Below the pieces are notes generated by a model, which saw only the letters and a program-made list of their open reading frames with translations, was not told the DNA's origin and searched no databases. Shown piece by piece: positions 35,169-43,948 of a stretch of DNA of 64,000 nucleotides. Position 1 is the first letter of the stretch; each line of letters begins with the position of its first letter. Source of the stretch: Streptomyces griseoviridis (lineage in GTDB: Bacteria > Actinomycetota > Actinomycetes > Streptomycetales > Streptomycetaceae); assembly GCA_014649155.1 (NCBI GenBank), contig BMSM01000012.1, positions 124,001-188,000 on the forward strand, read 5' to 3'. The translations under genes and the position numbers were made by a program.

Positions 35169-36449
35169 TCAGGCGAAGACCCAGCGCTGCGCGGTGTACT
35201 CGTTCTCCCCACAGGTCATCACCTGAAGATCGGCGTCGTCGCCGGCGGACGCGCCGCCGTTCACCCCCAGGCACAGGTTGCTGACGAGATTGCGCAGCGC
35301 GTACGTGCCGCCCGCGCGCGGTTCCAGGTACCAGAGGTGGTTGTCGGAGCGGGTGGTGTTGCAGGGGTACTCGGTGACCTTGGTGCCCTTGCCGACACTG
35401 CCGTAGTTCGGCAGGTCGAAGCAGAGCCCGTCCTTGACGTTCTTGATGACGAACAGGCTCGCCCCGCCGGGGCCGCCCCCGGCGTCCACCACGTTCAGGT
35501 TCCACTGCTGGTTGTCGGAGCCGCCGTCCCGGCAGATGTACTGCCGTACGGGACCGTCGACCGTGCCCTTCCCGTAGGCGGGGACGTCGGCGCACTTGCC
35601 GGTCGCGGTGTTCTTCAGCAGGACCGCCGACTGGCCGGAGGCGGCGTTGGCCAGGTCCCGGGCGGAGGGCCCGGTGTCCTTCACCGCCGGCTTCTCCTCC
35701 GTCGACGAGTCCCTGCCGCTCTCCTCCTTCTCCTGCTTCTTCCCGCTCCGCGCGGTCTTCCCGGCGGCCGGCGCGTCCTGGACCCGCTCCGGCTCCGCCC
35801 CCTGCACGGCGGCCTGCGCCCCGGCGGGCGAGGGGGACACCGAGGGCGACGCGGACGCCGACGCGCTCGGCGAGGGGGAGGCGGACCCGGCCGGGGCGGC
35901 GGGCAGCTCGGGAGCGGACGGCCTCGGGTCCACGGCCGCCGCGCTGACCGTGCGCTCCTCGTCGCCGTCCCCGCCCAGCGCCGACACCAGGAACGGTACG
36001 GCGATCAGCAGCGCCCCCGCGACACCGGCCGCGGCGAGCAGCGGGCCACGGGGACGCCCCACGACCCTCCCGGCGGACGCGGACGCGGACGCGGGCACGG
36101 GGGCGCCGGGGGTGTCCGCGGCCTGGGGCGACGCCTTCTCGGGCTTCGCCGCCTCCGGTGCCGTCACCTCCTTGGCGCGTACGGGTTCCTCCGCGTGTAC
36201 GGGTTCCTCCGCGTGTACGGGTTCCTCCGCGTGTGCGGGTTCTTCCGCGCGTATCGGCTCCGGGGCAGCCGGTTCCGGCGCGGGCACCGGCACTGCGGGA
36301 GTGGGAGCGGGCGGGGCGGCCGGAGCGGAGGCGGCGGCGCGCGGGCCGAGGAGGGGGCCGGGGTCCTGCGCCGGCGCCGGGACGGCCACCGCCCGCCGGA
36401 CGGCGACGGGGGACGCCGGCCCGGAGGGCGGTTCGTTCTGACCTGGCAT
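35169..36449 (-). CDS. membrane-anchored ricin-type lectin domain protein
   Basis: A 426-aa protein. Residues 1-130 are Pro/Ala/Glu-rich with a 6-residue repeat (AEEPVH). One membrane helix lies at about 137-157 (GPLLAAAGVAGALLIAVPFL), then a Ser/Pro and Lys/Glu-rich stalk. The C-terminal domain (about 295-426) is a ricin-B-type beta-trefoil with QxW motifs (DNQQWNLNVV, DNHLWYLEP, TAQRWVFA) and paired cysteines. The lectin would face outside and bind carbohydrate. ATG 36449 is preferred over GTG 36455 by ribosome-binding-site spacing. It is 36 bp downstream of the 764-aa gene, so both are probably co-transcribed. Confidence 0.82.
   Translation of the reverse strand: MPGQNEPPSGPASPVAVRRAVAVPAPAQDPGPLLGPRAAASAPAAPPAPTPAVPVPAPEPAAPEPIRAEEPAHAEEPVHAEEPVHAEEPVRAKEVTAPEAAKPEKASPQAADTPGAPVPASASASAGRVVGRPRGPLLAAAGVAGALLIAVPFLVSALGGDGDEERTVSAAAVDPRPSAPELPAAPAGSASPSPSASASASPSVSPSPAGAQAAVQGAEPERVQDAPAAGKTARSGKKQEKEESGRDSSTEEKPAVKDTGPSARDLANAASGQSAVLLKNTATGKCADVPAYGKGTVDGPVRQYICRDGGSDNQQWNLNVVDAGGGPGGASLFVIKNVKDGLCFDLPNYGSVGKGTKVTEYPCNTTRSDNHLWYLEPRAGGTYALRNLVSNLCLGVNGGASAGDDADLQVMTCGENEYTAQRWVFA
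36183..36254 (-). repeat. 18-bp tandem repeat in the lectin gene
   Basis: Four units based on GGGTTCCTCCGCGTGTAC (plus strand), the last two degenerate, encode the AEEPVH repeats in the cytoplasmic N-terminus. They keep the reading frame, so copy-number change would lengthen the region in 6-residue steps. Confidence 0.75.
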
Positions 36450-36485
36450 GAACACTGCTCCTTGTCGAGGGTGGGGCGGTGCGTG

Positions 36486-38780
36486 TCAGGGGGCGCCGAC
36501 GGACCCGGCGCAGCGGTCCGGCCAGTCGCCCTCGCCGGGCGGCACCCGGTCCGTGAGGGCGTGGTCCAGCCGGGCCAGCGCGGTCTCGTCGGCGTCCTCC
36601 AGCACGGTGGAATCGGTGGGAAGGTCGGGGAGCTGGCGCAGCAGCACCAGGGGCCCGGCGGTGCCGGACCGTACGCCGAGCACCTTGAAGGCCGTACCGG
36701 GGGCGAAGACGACCTCGTCCCCGTCGTCCAGCAGGGGCCCGGCCCGGCGGCCGGTGAGGGACCAGATCGCGAAGCCGGACGACCCGGCGCGCCCGCCGGT
36801 TCCCGGCCCGAGCGGCAGCCCGCTCACCGGCGCGGGGTCGCGCAGCACCTGCCCCGGCCGCAGCGCGTCGAGCCCGTCCGCGTCGCCGGGGCCGCGCAGG
36901 ACGGCACCGCGGTACGCCGGCAGCCGCGCGAGCCCGGACGCCAGGCAGGCGGCGTACGGGAGGAGTCGTTCCTCGCCGGCCCGCAGGGACGCCGTCAACT
37001 CCCGGTGGCTCAGCGGCCCGTCGCCGCCCTGGAGGTACAGCCGCAGCGCGACCAGGTCGGCCCGTTCCGCATCCCCCTCGGCGCCGCGCGCCCCCGCCGG
37101 CGGACGGTCCAGCCGCCCCCACACCGGCGCCGCGAGGGCCCGGAAGGCGGCGCGCTCGGGATCGCTCACACGATGCCGGGGCGAGACGGGCGCACCGGGG
37201 AGGGAACGCCGTACGGGCTCGGCGGCGGCCGGGGAACCGGCCCCCGCTCCCGCCGGCGCCGCCTTTGGTGCCGGGACCGCTTCCGCCTTCGGTACCGGGC
37301 GCGCTGCGGGCGCCGAAGGCACACCCCGGGCCGGTGCGGGCGCCGGTGCCGGCGGGGGCGAGAAGCGGATGACGCGCAGGGCGTGGTCCGCCGCGAGCGT
37401 GCGCAGGGCGAGGCCCCCGTCGGGCGGGGTGGCGTGGACGTGCAGGGTGGTGCGGGCGCGCAGGTCGGCCGGGAGGCGGCCGAGGAGGCGGGACAGGACC
37501 GGCCAGAGGGAGGGGTCGAGCCGGTCGCCGCTGAGGCCGACCTCGACGACCGGGCCCTCGATGCTCACCGGGCGGGCGCTCCACGGCGGCGGGGGCCCTT
37601 CCCGGCGGTCCACCCAGAGCCCGGCCCGGGTGATCGTCGCCCGCCAGGTGTCGGACAGGTGGAGGACGCCGTCCTCGGTTCCGCGCGGGTCGGGCAGCGG
37701 CGACACCCAGCGCAGCAGCCGGGGGGCCGGGGCGGGCCGGGGCGCGGCGGTGGCCGCACCGTCCGGCCCCGGTTCGGGCCGCGACTCCGGCGGGGGCGGG
37801 CACAGCACGGCGTCGACGAAGGGCAGCCAGCGCGGCACCCCGTCCGGGCCGACCAGCACGGACCGGACGCCGTACGTGCCGAGCGGGCTGTCGGCGGCGA
37901 AGAGCGGGAGCCCGGTGGTGACCTCCACCTCGGTGTCCAGCAGCGCGGCGACCTCGCGGCCCAGCGGCAGCAGGTCCCGTCGCCCGCCGGGGGAGAGCCG
38001 GACCCCGGAGCGGACGCCGGCCGGCAGCGCGCCGAGCACGTCGGCCACCTCGCGTGCGAGGACGTCCTCGCCCCACGGCACGCCGACGATCACGGCGGGA
38101 CGCCTGGGGTCGACGGGGACGGCGTGGAACAGGTCACCGGGAGCGGGCGCGGTCGCCTCGGCGGGCCGGATCAGCAGGCCGGCCGGTATCTGGTGCACCA
38201 CACAGCCGTCCGCCGTCCGCTCGGGCGCTTCGCGCAGGGCGGCCTGCCAGTGCGGTTCGGGGGTGCGGGGCCCGAGCGGCTCGGGGCGTGCGCCGGGCGC
38301 GAAGCGCCACCAGCCGCCGTCCCCGGGCGGTACGAACACCGAACCCCCGGGCACCACGAGCACCGGCCCGTCGGGGGCCTGCACGGTCAGTTCCCAGGCG
38401 TCGGCGATCCGCCGGGCCAGGGCGGGCCGCTCCGGCCGGTCGAGTCCGGCGCCGGACATCACCAGCCGTACGGACTCGGTGCCGGCCTCCCGCAGCGAGT
38501 CGAGCGACTCGCTCAGCCGGGGCCAGAGCCCCGCCGTCGCGTCCTCCCCGGCGACGGCGACGATCGTGACGGTGTCCCGGTCGGCGGCGCGCAGCGCGCG
38601 GGCCAGGTCGGTGACGTCGGCGGCGAGCAGGGTGTCGTCGGTGGGCAGGCGGAGCAGCAGCAGACCGCCGTGGTCCTCGACGAGCACCCGCGGCCCGGCA
38701 CCGCCGGACCGCCCGTCCCGGTCGTCCGGCACCGGCCCGGTGGCGGCCCGCCGGGCCCGGCGCCCGCTCCAGAGGCTCAC
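36486..38780 (-). CDS. large protein with possible ADP-ribosyltransferase-like C-terminal domain
   Basis: A 764-aa protein of unknown function. The N-terminal half contains repeated alpha/beta segments (DGPVLVVPGGSVFVPP and WWRFAPGA, types recurrent in large actinomycete toxin-like proteins). A Pro/Ala-rich linker lies at about 490-560. The C-terminal 200 residues (AACLASGLARLPAYRGAVLR ... DDGDEVVFAPGTAFKVLGV) resemble ADP-ribosyltransferase exoenzyme folds, with an RG strand and an E-VVF-PGT strand. The STS and EXE motifs are poorly kept, so activity is doubtful. GTG 38780 with GGGGAGGGG upstream is preferred; ATG 38840 is an alternative. No signal peptide is seen. It is probably in one operon with the lectin gene. 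Confidence 0.65.
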   Translation of the reverse strand: MSLWSGRRARRAATGPVPDDRDGRSGGAGPRVLVEDHGGLLLLRLPTDDTLLAADVTDLARALRAADRDTVTIVAVAGEDATAGLWPRLSESLDSLREAGTESVRLVMSGAGLDRPERPALARRIADAWELTVQAPDGPVLVVPGGSVFVPPGDGGWWRFAPGARPEPLGPRTPEPHWQAALREAPERTADGCVVHQIPAGLLIRPAEATAPAPGDLFHAVPVDPRRPAVIVGVPWGEDVLAREVADVLGALPAGVRSGVRLSPGGRRDLLPLGREVAALLDTEVEVTTGLPLFAADSPLGTYGVRSVLVGPDGVPRWLPFVDAVLCPPPPESRPEPGPDGAATAAPRPAPAPRLLRWVSPLPDPRGTEDGVLHLSDTWRATITRAGLWVDRREGPPPPWSARPVSIEGPVVEVGLSGDRLDPSLWPVLSRLLGRLPADLRARTTLHVHATPPDGGLALRTLAADHALRVIRFSPPPAPAPAPARGVPSAPAARPVPKAEAVPAPKAAPAGAGAGSPAAAEPVRRSLPGAPVSPRHRVSDPERAAFRALAAPVWGRLDRPPAGARGAEGDAERADLVALRLYLQGGDGPLSHRELTASLRAGEERLLPYAACLASGLARLPAYRGAVLRGPGDADGLDALRPGQVLRDPAPVSGLPLGPGTGGRAGSSGFAIWSLTGRRAGPLLDDGDEVVFAPGTAFKVLGVRSGTAGPLVLLRQLPDLPTDSTVLEDADETALARLDHALTDRVPPGEGDWPDRCAGSVGAP

Positions 38781-39097
38781 GTCGCCCCTCCCCACAGCTG
38801 CATCCGGCGCACCCGAACCTCGTTCCCGTCCCACCAGCATGGTCAGCCAACTCGACCACCTGTGGACACTAATGGTTGCGCACGCACTTCGAACTGATGA
38901 ACTGCTGTTCTTGCCCGAGGGGTTGGCCGAAAGGGAAAGTTCGCCCGTCGCCGGGACGGAGGCCGCCGGATCGGTGGTGATCCGCTCGTGCTGCTCGGCT
39001 CGGTCGCCGGCCGACCCGGACGGGCAGGACCCCGAACGGAGTTCGCCCCCTGCCCCGCGGTCGCCCTGGGGTCCGTGACACCGAGGCGGGCGGTGGG
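38781..39097. other. intergenic region with no clear feature
   Basis: A 317-bp gap between two minus-strand genes. It contains a short GGATC/GATCC inverted repeat near 38968-38983 and probably the promoter for the 764-aa gene and lectin gene. No supportable gene was found. Confidence 0.5.
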
Positions 39098-39745
39098 TCA
39101 GTGACCCTCGGGGTTCGGGCCGGGCAGTGCGCCGGGGCGCGGGGTGAGCGGGGCGTCCGCCGGCCAGGGGTCGCGTTCGTCGCCCAGCAGATGCACGCCG
39201 GCGGCGATCAGACGGGCCACGGCGAGGGGCCGGCACAGGGTGCCCGGACGCGGCGGGACCGACCAGTACGAGGTCGCGCCCGAGCGCGGGTGGGCCACGG
39301 CCGTCGGCGCCGGCACCCCCAGGTACGACGCGCGGCCGAGGCAGGCGACGTCGCCGTCGCGCCAGTCCTCGACTGCGTCCCGCCATGTCTGCGGCATGCT
39401 CGGGGGCACGAGCGCGTAGTAGCGGGGGCCGCGCACGGCACAGACGACGGGGCCGCCGTCGAGTACGTCGGCCAGGACGGCGTCGATGACGGCCGGATCG
39501 GTGCTCGCCGCGAGCGCCTGGACGATCCGGCCCGGAACACGCACCGCCGAGAACAGACCACCGAGGGGCAGCAGTACCACGCCGTGCTCCCGCAGCTCGG
39601 CGCGGGCCCGCCCCGGCAGCGGGCTCGCGGAGAGCAGCCACTCTTCGGCGGACAAGCGCTGGTCGCTGGTGGGGCGGACCGGGATGCCGGGCTGGGCCTC
39701 GACCGGCTGAGGGAGTCGTCCGTTGTTCTGGCCATAGGCGGTCAT
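39098..39745 (-). CDS. conserved actinomycete protein, prim-pol-N-terminal-like
   Basis: A 215-aa protein. The central region GVVLLPLGGLFSAVRVPGRI, then GGPVVCAVRGPRYYALVPPS and ASYLGVPAP, resembles the small Streptomyces family related to the N-terminus of bifunctional primase/polymerases. Clear catalytic residues are not seen. It is divergent from an XRE-type regulator at 39871 across a 125-bp gap, like the pair at 702-2846. The function is unknown. The N-terminal 30 residues are polar and flexible. ATG 39745 is the start. Confidence 0.65.
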   Translation of the reverse strand: MTAYGQNNGRLPQPVEAQPGIPVRPTSDQRLSAEEWLLSASPLPGRARAELREHGVVLLPLGGLFSAVRVPGRIVQALAASTDPAVIDAVLADVLDGGPVVCAVRGPRYYALVPPSMPQTWRDAVEDWRDGDVACLGRASYLGVPAPTAVAHPRSGATSYWSVPPRPGTLCRPLAVARLIAAGVHLLGDERDPWPADAPLTPRPGALPGPNPEGH

Positions 39746-39870
39746 GGCGATATCACTCCTACTATGCTGACTTGCCGGGTTGTCACCCTTGACAGTAGGT
39801 AGGCGTGATTACCGCTCGTAGTGACCGTGAGTACGGGTAAGCACCCGTCTGGGACGGGCAAGGGAACGCC

Positions 39871-40989
39871 ATGGGGCAGCAGGCGAACGGAACCCTGACC
39901 GGTGGTCGGGGAACGCCCCCGAGAGGGCGCGTGGGCATCATCTCGGGCTACGTCTTCCGGGTCATACGCGAGCAGCTGGGGCACACACAGGACGCCTTCG
40001 CCGAGCAGTTCGGGGTGGCACCGGACACGGTCGCCGGCTGGGAGACAGGGCGTCGCCCGCTGACCTCCCTCTCGCTGGGGCAGATGCTGATGCATCGCCA
40101 CCGGCTCATGCGGATGGGCGCGGCGCCCGCCCTGCTCTCTGCCCTGGAGCGCGCGCTGGAGGCCGACACCCTGCTGGCCGGCGCGCTGGAGGAGGAGGCC
40201 CCTGCCGGGCCCGATCCGCTGGGCGCCTGGGTGATGCAACGCCAGCTCGTGGAGATTCTGACGTGGCCGCTGAACGGGGTCCCGCCCACCTCTGTGCGCG
40301 AACTCCCGCCGCCCCCTCGACCACGCCGCGGTCCGGTGCCACCGGCGCCGGACCTGCCCCCGGCCGACCGGCGGCGCTTCTTCAGCCGTATGCGGGAGAC
40401 GGCCGAGCAGGCCCGCGGCGGTCACGAGTTCCTCTTGCGGCGTCAGGCCCTTTACCTGGCCGGCTTCGATCAGGACGCCGGCACCTCCGAGTGGCTGGCG
40501 CACCAGCAGCGGACCGAGCGGCCGGACGACTGGCTGACGCGGTGGCTCAACGCGCGCTCCGCGGCCGCCGTGGCCGCGCGCCAGGGCGACCGGGACCGCA
40601 TGGGCCACTTCATCGGCCGCACCCTGGGCGACGACGACCGGGCGGAGGCGGCGAACCTGAACTACTGGGCCTACTGGGTCGGGGAGTCCGCGCACGTCCA
40701 GCTGTCGGACGACTTCATCGGCGAGACGGCGCCCGGGCCATGGCACGGCGACCGGCTCATGGCCCATCTGGTCCGCGGCCTCACGCCGCGGCACGGCTTC
40801 TTCGATCTCAACGTCCATACGCTGTGGACGCTGCTCGCCGCCCGCCCGAACCTGCTGCGCGCACGGTCGGCCGCCGAGCGGACCCTGCGCGAACGCCTGC
40901 CGGTGCTGTTGGATGACTCCGGGCTGTCGCCGCAGGCTCGGCGGGAGCTGGAGGGCATCCGGTACGCGATCCGCCTCGCCGAGGCGTGA
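39871..40989 (+). CDS. XRE-family HTH regulator
   Basis: A 372-aa regulator. The N-terminal HTH (about 27-75) reads VFRVIREQLGHTQDAFAEQF and DTVAGWETGRRPLTSLS, the classic XRE layout. The rest is alpha-helical with a Pro-rich linker near 150-170 and a Trp-rich C-terminal region (WAYWVGESAHVQLSDDFIGE), likely for ligand or partner sensing. It is divergent from the 215-aa protein and followed after 12 bp by an HD hydrolase, with which it is probably co-transcribed. ATG 39871 is the start. The target is unknown. Confidence 0.85.
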   Translation: MGQQANGTLTGGRGTPPRGRVGIISGYVFRVIREQLGHTQDAFAEQFGVAPDTVAGWETGRRPLTSLSLGQMLMHRHRLMRMGAAPALLSALERALEADTLLAGALEEEAPAGPDPLGAWVMQRQLVEILTWPLNGVPPTSVRELPPPPRPRRGPVPPAPDLPPADRRRFFSRMRETAEQARGGHEFLLRRQALYLAGFDQDAGTSEWLAHQQRTERPDDWLTRWLNARSAAAVAARQGDRDRMGHFIGRTLGDDDRAEAANLNYWAYWVGESAHVQLSDDFIGETAPGPWHGDRLMAHLVRGLTPRHGFFDLNVHTLWTLLAARPNLLRARSAAERTLRERLPVLLDDSGLSPQARRELEGIRYAIRLAEA

Positions 40990-41001
40990 AAGGGGACATC
41001 C

Positions 41002-41583
41002 GTGGGTGACCAGGACCTGACCGACGTGGCCCACTTCCTGTGGGAGGCCGGCACATTGAAGGCGGCCCGGCGAACGGGCTGGTGGATGGCGGGTGTCCGG
41101 GACCCCGAGAGCGTCGCCGAACACGCGTGGCGGACGTCCGTCATCGCCTCGGTCATCGCCACCCTGGAGGGCGCCGACGCCGCGAGGGCCGCGCACTTGG
41201 CGGTCTGGCACGACTCGCAGGAGACACGTACGGGAGACGTGAACCACCTGGGAAAGAAGTACGCGGAACCCGGTGACCCGGTGGCGGTCACGGCGGACCA
41301 GACGGCCGGCATGCCCGAGGTACTGCGCTCCGCGGTCCGTGCGGTCGTCGCCGAGTACGAGGCCCGGGAGACGCCGGAGGCCATCTGCGCGCGTGACGCC
41401 GACAAGCTGGAGTGCATGTTGCAGGGGCTGGAGTACAAGGCCCAGGGGTACGAGGCCGCCCGGCGCTGGGTCGACAACAGCCGGGCGCGGATCGTCACCG
41501 AGTCCGGCCGGCTGCTCGCCGACCAACTGCTGGCCCAGGCACCGCTCGACTGGCTGCGCGCGGCCATGGGTGAGCGCGGCTGA
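41002..41583 (+). CDS. HD-domain hydrolase, 5'-nucleotidase/HDDC2-like
   Basis: A 193-aa metal-dependent phosphohydrolase. HD motifs in order are the His of ESVAEHAWRTSVI, the His-Asp of AVWHDSQE and the Asp of CARDADKLECMLQG. The arrangement and length match YfbR/HDDC2 deoxynucleoside 5'-monophosphatases. GTG 41002, 12 bp after the XRE regulator gene, implies joint transcription. A nucleotide-depleting role in stress or defence is possible given the accessory setting, but a housekeeping nucleotidase is the simpler view. Confidence 0.85.
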   Translation: MGDQDLTDVAHFLWEAGTLKAARRTGWWMAGVRDPESVAEHAWRTSVIASVIATLEGADAARAAHLAVWHDSQETRTGDVNHLGKKYAEPGDPVAVTADQTAGMPEVLRSAVRAVVAEYEARETPEAICARDADKLECMLQGLEYKAQGYEAARRWVDNSRARIVTESGRLLADQLLAQAPLDWLRAAMGERG

Positions 41584-41807
41584 CCTGGCTGCCGCCGGTG
41601 GGCGCGGCGTCCTGGCGGAACACGGGCGCGTCCGGATCATCGGGCGGGGCCTGGGACTGTACCCGGAGGGGCAGGTCTGCCCGCTGCGGCTGTCTGCCCC
41701 GTCCCGTTCGTCCTTCCCGGCAGAGCCGGTAGGCCCGACCTCTTCGACGGCCCCTGAACGCGATCAAGGCCTGACCCGTTTCCACAGGCCAGACCTTGAT
41801 CGATCAG
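41584..41807. other. gap between HD hydrolase and tRNA-His
   Basis: A 224-bp gap with no supportable gene. Near 41762-41800 an imperfect inverted repeat (GATCAAGGCCTG and CAGGCCAGACCTTGATC) could terminate both the tRNA transcript and the converging HD gene. No tRNA 3'-end duplication was found elsewhere in the window. Confidence 0.5.
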
Positions 41808-41881
41808 GGTGAGTGACGGGACTTGAACCCGCGACTTCCTGGACCACAACCAGGTGCTCTACCAGCTGAGCTACACCCACC
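41808..41881 (-). tRNA. tRNA-His (GTG anticodon)
   Basis: The cloverleaf is read directly on the minus strand. The acceptor pairs GTGGGTG with CACTCAC, and an extra 5' G pairs with C73, the mark of tRNA-His. The D arm is GTAGCTCAGCTGGTAGAGC. The anticodon stem-loop CCTGG-TTGTGGT-CCAGG has anticodon GTG, and the T arm is GCGGG-TTCAAGT-CCCGT. The CCA end is not encoded. It lies upstream of the accessory segment and next to ornA. Confidence 0.95.
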
Positions 41882-42009
41882 ATGACCGGCGCTGGGATTC
41901 CGTTGGTTTCCCTGACCGGCCGAGAAAAAGTGTACAGGGTCCGAAGGGGTGCTCGCGCCCGCGTTCCGCGGCGCCCCTTCCGGAGGTGGCCCGAGGGGCT
42001 CCGGCCCGC

Positions 42010-42612
42010 CTACTGAGCAGGCAGGACGTGCTTGGCGGCGATCGCCTTCGCGGTGTCGGAGTCGGGGCCCGGCTGGGGGACGAAGACCGCCTCCCGGTAG
42101 TAGCGCAGCTCGGCGATGGACTCGCGGATGTCGGCGAGCGCGCGGTGGTTGCCGTTCTTCTCGGGGCTGTTGAAGTACGCCCGGGGGTACCAGCGGCGAG
42201 CCAGTTCCTTGATCGAGGACACGTCGACGATGCGGTAGTGGAGGTAGTCCTCCAGGGTCGGCATGTCGCGGAGCAGGAAGCCGCGGTCGGTGCCGACGGA
42301 GTTCCCGCACAGCGGGGCCTTGCCGGGCTCCTTGACGTGCTCCTTCACATAAGCCAGGACCCGCTCCTCGGCGTCGGCGAGCGTCGTGCCGTGCTCCAGT
42401 TCGGCGAGCAGGCCGGAGGCGGTGTGCATCTGCCGCACCACCTCCGGCATGGTCTCCAGCGCCCGGTCCGGCGGACGGATGACGATGTCCACGCCGTCAC
42501 CGAGGATGTTCAGCTCCGAGTCGGTGACGAGGGCGGCCACCTCGATGAGCGCGTCGTCGGACAGCGAGAGGCCGGTCATCTCGCAGTCGATCCACACCAT
42601 GCGATCGTTCAT
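42010..42612 (-). CDS. orn: oligoribonuclease
   Basis: A 200-aa 3'-5' exoribonuclease of the DEDDh family that degrades di- to pentaribonucleotides, including pGpG from cyclic-di-GMP turnover. Motifs are Exo I WIDCEMTGL, Exo II in CGNSVGTDRGFLLRDMPTLE and Exo III NHRALADIRESI. Length and order are typical. In Streptomyces the gene (ornA) lies downstream of adpA and affects morphological development, and the same order is present here. ATG 42612. Confidence 0.96.
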   Translation of the reverse strand: MNDRMVWIDCEMTGLSLSDDALIEVAALVTDSELNILGDGVDIVIRPPDRALETMPEVVRQMHTASGLLAELEHGTTLADAEERVLAYVKEHVKEPGKAPLCGNSVGTDRGFLLRDMPTLEDYLHYRIVDVSSIKELARRWYPRAYFNSPEKNGNHRALADIRESIAELRYYREAVFVPQPGPDSDTAKAIAAKHVLPAQ

Positions 42613-42694
42613 GCGAACACCCTACGGCCGGTGCCCGCCGTGCAGGCCCCCGGTGCCGGTGCGGCCCGCACGCCGGCACCGGGGGCGACGGCGC

Positions 42695-43948
42695 TCAGGG
42701 CGCGCTGCGCTGGCCCGGCAGGCTCGGGCGGGGCCCCGCGTACGCCTCGCGGCCGGTCTCGCGGCCCGGCTCGGCGGGCGACACGGTGGCGGCCGGCAGG
42801 GCGGGAGCGGTCCGGCGGTGCTGGTACGGGACCGGGCTCTCCGGGTGCAGCGCGGCGGGCTGCGGCTGGCCGCCCGGGTCGGACGGGACCGGGGGCCGCG
42901 CCTCGGCGCTCTCCGCCGGGCGGTCGCCCTGCGGACGGCGGGCCCGGTAGGCGGCGCGGTACGCGGCCGGCGAGGAGCCGAGCTGGCGGCGGAAGTGCCC
43001 GCGCAGCGCCACCGGCGAGCGGAAGCCGCAGCGGCCGGCGACCTCGTCCACCGAGTAGTCCGACGTCTCCAGCAGGCGCTGGGCCTGCAGGACGCGCTGG
43101 GTGATCAGCCACTGGAGCGGGGCCGAGCCCGTCAGTGAGCGGAAGCGGCGGTCGAACGTACGGCGGCTCATGTACGCGCGGGCGGCCAGCGTCTCCACGT
43201 CGAACTGCTCGTGGAGGTGCTCCAGCGCCCAGGCGACGACCTCGGCGAGCGGGTCGGCGCCGATCTCCTCGGGTAAAGACCGGTCCAGGTACCGTTCCTG
43301 GCCGCCGCTGCGGCGCGGGGGCACCACCAGCCGGCGGGCCAGCGCGCCGGCCGCCTCGTTGCCGTGGTCGGTGCGCACGATGTGCAGACACAGGTCGATG
43401 CCGGCCGCGGTGCCCGCCGAGGTCAGCACGTCACCGTCGTCGACGAACAGCTCGCGCGGGTCGACGTGCACCGACGGGTAGCGCTTGGCGAGCGTCGGCG
43501 CGTACATCCAGTGCGTGGTGGCGGGGCGGCCGTCCAGCAGCCCCGCCGCGGCCAGCACGAACGCGCCCGTGCACAGGCCGACGATGCGCGCCCCCTCCTC
43601 ATGGGCCCGCCGCAGCGCGTCCAGCGCCTCGGCGGGCGGTGGTGAGGTGATCGACCGCCAGGCGGGCACCACCACGGTGCCGGCCCGCGAGATCGCCTCC
43701 AGCCCTTGCGGCGCGGTCAGTTCCAGGCCCCCCGTGGTCCGCAGCGGGCCCTCCTCACCGGCGCAGACCAGCAGCCGGTAGCGCGGCACCCCGGCGTCCT
43801 GCCGGTCGATGCCGAACACCGACAGCGGTATGGAACTTTCGAAGATGGGGCCGCCGCTGAACAGCAGCACCGCGACGATCTCCTTGCGGCGTCGCCCGGA
43901 CAGCTTCCGGGTCGCGGCTTCCGGCGCGGCAGTGGAGTCGTGGCTCAT
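42695..43948 (-). CDS. adpA: AdpA, master developmental regulator (TTA codon)
   Basis: A 417-aa AraC/XylS-family regulator. The N-terminal DJ-1/PfpI-like dimerisation domain (about 28-200) contains VAVLLFSGGPIFESSIPLSV and GLCTGAFVLAAAGLLDGR. The AraC-type DNA-binding domain (about 240-340) has LAARAYMSRRTFDRRFRSLT and VDEVAGRCGFRSPVALRGHF. Codon 225 is TTA (43274-43276), between the two domains, as known for adpA in other species, so it depends on bldA tRNA. The C-terminal tail is Pro/Ala-rich. ornA follows downstream. It controls development and secondary metabolism in Streptomyces. Confidence 0.97.
   Translation of the reverse strand: MSHDSTAAPEAATRKLSGRRRKEIVAVLLFSGGPIFESSIPLSVFGIDRQDAGVPRYRLLVCAGEEGPLRTTGGLELTAPQGLEAISRAGTVVVPAWRSITSPPPAEALDALRRAHEEGARIVGLCTGAFVLAAAGLLDGRPATTHWMYAPTLAKRYPSVHVDPRELFVDDGDVLTSAGTAAGIDLCLHIVRTDHGNEAAGALARRLVVPPRRSGGQERYLDRSLPEEIGADPLAEVVAWALEHLHEQFDVETLAARAYMSRRTFDRRFRSLTGSAPLQWLITQRVLQAQRLLETSDYSVDEVAGRCGFRSPVALRGHFRRQLGSSPAAYRAAYRARRPQGDRPAESAEARPPVPSDPGGQPQPAALHPESPVPYQHRRTAPALPAATVSPAEPGRETGREAYAGPRPSLPGQRSAP

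Noticed and set aside
35337..38897. Plus-strand open frame of about 1186 codons opposite the lectin and 764-aa genes
   Set aside because: Antisense shadow; the translation is repetitive Gly/Arg/Ala-rich and lacks domains, while the minus strand has recognisable lectin motifs.
35169..41881. Integrative mobile element at tRNA-His
   Set aside because: No integrase, transposase, or duplicate of the tRNA 3' end was found, so an accessory segment can be claimed but not a mobile element.
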